Origin: G963668655 sp963668655
Lineage (GTDB): Bacteria; Myxococcota_A; SURF-8
DNA: 64,000 bases
Direction of reading: 5' to 3'
NCBI GenBank assembly: GCA_963668655.2
Contig: CAXXPQ010000001.1
Location: 62,001-126,000, forward strand
Within the stretch, counting starts at the first letter, position 1. Each line of letters begins with the position of its first letter. Below, in pieces: positions 62,362 through 64,000 of this stretch. The position numbers and the translations under genes are program-made. Below the pieces are notes generated by a model. It searched no databases and was not told where the DNA came from. It saw only the letters and a list, made by a program, of their open reading frames with translations.

Positions 62362-63084
62362 ATGACTCGAATGCGAATCCCCCGAACCTTTCGAACGTTG
62401 AACCGGGAGGCGTTGTGCAACGCCAAAGCGGTAAGCGCGGACAAGGCCCTTCTGTTGGCGGGAAACACCGGCTGGCTGTACGAAGGATTTCTGGACAGGG
62501 CGATCCCCTCCCATGAATTCCGCTCCAACACCACCGCTTTCAATCACACCGGTGCCGGGAAAGGAAAACCGCTTCCCGTCGTCATGAACGTGTTCCGCGG
62601 GTTGTTCCGAGGCGGCGCGGGACTGGACCAGCCGGTGGAGATCGTCGGACAGAACCGGGAAGTATTGATTCCCGTGGTTCGTGGCGATTTTCATGTGGGA
62701 AACGAACCCCCGGCGGATTCCGGCTGGAACTGGAGACGTTTTACAACGACTCCGTTTCTTCCGCATATTTACGCAACGGTTCTGCGTACACGGATCGAGG
62801 CCCGTCGCCTGTCGGGCAGCGGGGAAGCGAAACTCTATCCCATCGTCTGCCTGGATTCGGACGGCATGCAGCGCCTGGCCGCCGGACCGTCGCTGGCGAT
62901 CACGAACTCGGATTTCCTGATCCGCGAAGCGGTGATCGATCTAAGCGAGCTTGCCGAGAGTCGGAGTCAACATCCCGTTCTGCACTGGCACTGGGCGCTG
63001 GCGGCCTGGGTTCCTTCCGGTACGGTCATCGAGATCCGTGACGGAGTTTCCACCGGTCCCTGCCTGGCCGTATGCAGTGTTTGA
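62362..63084 (+). CDS. Tail fibre/tip protein
   Basis: The 240-residue beta-rich protein includes FNHTGAGKGKPLPVVMNVFRG and HIYATVLRTRIEARRLSG. It lies 7 bp after the preceding fibre gene and ends 22 bp before the last small gene. No family is recognised. Membership in the structural cluster is inferred from its tight spacing. Confidence 0.4.
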   Translation: MTRMRIPRTFRTLNREALCNAKAVSADKALLLAGNTGWLYEGFLDRAIPSHEFRSNTTAFNHTGAGKGKPLPVVMNVFRGLFRGGAGLDQPVEIVGQNREVLIPVVRGDFHVGNEPPADSGWNWRRFTTTPFLPHIYATVLRTRIEARRLSGSGEAKLYPIVCLDSDGMQRLAAGPSLAITNSDFLIREAVIDLSELAESRSQHPVLHWHWALAAWVPSGTVIEIRDGVSTGPCLAVCSV

Positions 63085-63106
63085 AAATCGCACCGAGGAA
63101 AGAAGA

Positions 63107-63352
63107 ATGAACATGAAGGAAATCGAGACATGGAAAGGCTGGGCCAAGGTGGCTTTGATCCTTTTGACGACGAACGTGGCGACGGGCGTCGAGCTTTACG
63201 CCGATTCCGAGCGCTACACAGATTCCCGGGTCGGGGAAATGCGCGAGTATGTCTGTGCCGAGTTCAAGGAAATTCACGAGGATCTGCGCACCATCCGGGA
63301 GGATATCAAGCAAATCCTCCGGGTCGTGGGATCGGGAGCGGTCAAGGAATGA
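63107..63352 (+). CDS. Small membrane protein with coiled coil, possible holin-like
   Basis: The 81-residue protein has one hydrophobic helix (WAKVALILLTTNVATGV) followed by a coiled coil (FKEIHEDLRTIREDIKQIL). XhlA-type phage holins have a coiled coil plus a single helix but in the other order. This could be a tail-membrane or lysis helper, or a host small protein. GAGGAAAGAAGA precedes the start. The gene overlaps the last 11 bp of the converging minus-strand gene. Confidence 0.45.
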   Translation: MNMKEIETWKGWAKVALILLTTNVATGVELYADSERYTDSRVGEMREYVCAEFKEIHEDLRTIREDIKQILRVVGSGAVKE

Positions 63353-64000
63353 TGATATCGAACCGGCCGTCCTCATCGGTGGATCCCGAACCGATCAGCT
63401 CCGAGCTGTCGGACGCCGAGCGGATCCGGTAAATCTCCATGGAGACCCAGGGCACGGGAACCCGATTTTCTCCGTCATTCGCATCCTCCGCGATCGTGAC
63501 GATCTTTCCCGAGAGATTCCGGCCGACGAATAAAACCTGGTCCACCGTGCCGTCCGTGGATGTCTGAAAATCCCGCACCGTGGCGCGTCCCAGACCCGTG
63601 GAAAGCGAAGGCAGAAAAACCAGGTCGAAGGTGCCCGGATCCACGGCCAGCTGATACAAACCGTTGGAGCCGGTATAGGCGGACTTGACATATACGTTGC
63701 GGTCGGCATCGGAGGATTTGCGGTGCGCCTGCACTTCTACGCCCGCCACGGCGGATTGGTTGGCGTCCGAAACGATTCCGGAAAGGATCAGCCGGCGGTT
63801 CAGAACGATATCGGCCGCCGTTTCCTCAGAGGAAGGACAGGTCAGGCCGTTGAGTTCCGTGTAGGCATTTCCCCCTTCGATGGGCGGTGTTACGGTGACC
63901 CGATATCCTCCGGATTCGTTTGTTTCGTTGTCGGAATCCAGGCGCAACAGGTCGATGGAATATCTGCCGTTTTCATCCGTCTGGACCGACGCCTCGAACA
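63342..64000 (-). CDS. Secreted protein with carboxypeptidase-regulatory-like beta domains, partial
   Basis: The reading frame enters from beyond the window, and its C-terminus is complete. It contains repeated beta-sandwich modules. One ends in DENGRYSIDL. Another has LILSGIVSDANQSAVAGVEVQAH...TGSNGLYQLAVDPGTFDLVF. The last is VGRNLSGKIVTIAED...DEDGRFDIIIP. The G-x-V-x-D-x-x-x-x-V-x-G-V-x-V and G-x-Y/F-x-I/L pattern is that of CarboxypepD_reg domains common in surface and secreted proteins. It is host-type, not phage-type, and marks the right edge of the cassette. Confidence 0.75.
   Translation of the reverse strand, partial: FEASVQTDENGRYSIDLLRLDSDNETNESGGYRVTVTPPIEGGNAYTELNGLTCPSSEETAADIVLNRRLILSGIVSDANQSAVAGVEVQAHRKSSDADRNVYVKSAYTGSNGLYQLAVDPGTFDLVFLPSLSTGLGRATVRDFQTSTDGTVDQVLFVGRNLSGKIVTIAEDANDGENRVPVPWVSMEIYRIRSASDSSELIGSGSTDEDGRFDIIIP

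Overview
This is a high-GC Gram-negative chromosome segment. Evidence for an outer membrane is a TolC-type channel, an MlaC-type periplasmic lipid carrier, a beta-barrel protein and many lipoproteins. Several lipoproteins carry an acidic Asp-Gly-Asp spacer directly after the lipidated cysteine. Myxobacterial-style Ser/Thr kinases and these DGD lipoproteins suggest a deltaproteobacterial or Myxococcota-like lineage, or an uncultured phylum with that lifestyle. I cannot place it more precisely from this window. No rRNA, tRNA, CRISPR array or insertion sequence was seen.

Layout. 1-3.1 kb (minus): operon tolC-like, mlaC-like, Ser/Thr kinase (cut by the window edge). 3.1-3.65 kb: intergenic region with a 194-bp element that folds as a three-way junction, then the secA promoter. 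3.65-13.1 kb (plus): secA, an Hsp33-like chaperone, a small Cys-rich protein, a lipoprotein, tatA, gpmI, a PhoU-like protein and an ABC-2 exporter pair. 13.1-18.9 kb (minus): DGD lipoprotein, ABC ATPase, FtsX-type permease, beta-propeller lipoprotein. 19.1-26.9 kb (plus): lipoprotein, FAD/Fe-S dehydrogenase, GIDE-domain membrane protein, LemA, polytopic membrane protein. 26.9-43.4 kb: mixed envelope genes, including a CBM25-like lipoprotein, two DUF4124-type proteins (one fused to glutaredoxin), a DHH phosphoesterase, a beta-barrel protein, a GT-C-like membrane protein, an MMPL/RND exporter and a lipoprotein adenosine deaminase homologue. 43.7-44.4 kb: a PlsC acyltransferase.

44.4-63.35 kb is the notable region. 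A tandemly duplicated 187-bp promoter/terminator unit precedes an all-plus-strand, tightly packed phage structural cassette. Its order is small and large terminase, portal, scaffold, capsid, decoration and fibre proteins, head-tail connectors, tail tube, tail chaperones G and G-GT, a very short tape measure, tail-tip proteins and fibres. G-GT is made by -1 frameshifting on A AAA AAC followed by a 10-bp stem. I find no integrase, repressor, replication gene, prohead protease or convincing lysis gene. The gene order, the roughly 245-residue tape measure and the isolation between host-like genes resemble a gene transfer agent or a domesticated short-tailed siphovirus. That is an inference. The window ends in a minus-strand protein with repeated carboxypeptidase-regulatory-like beta domains.

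Start codons were chosen by ribosome binding site, signal peptide and overlap. Promoters were read by eye as TTGxxx-16/18-TAxxxT and are predictions.
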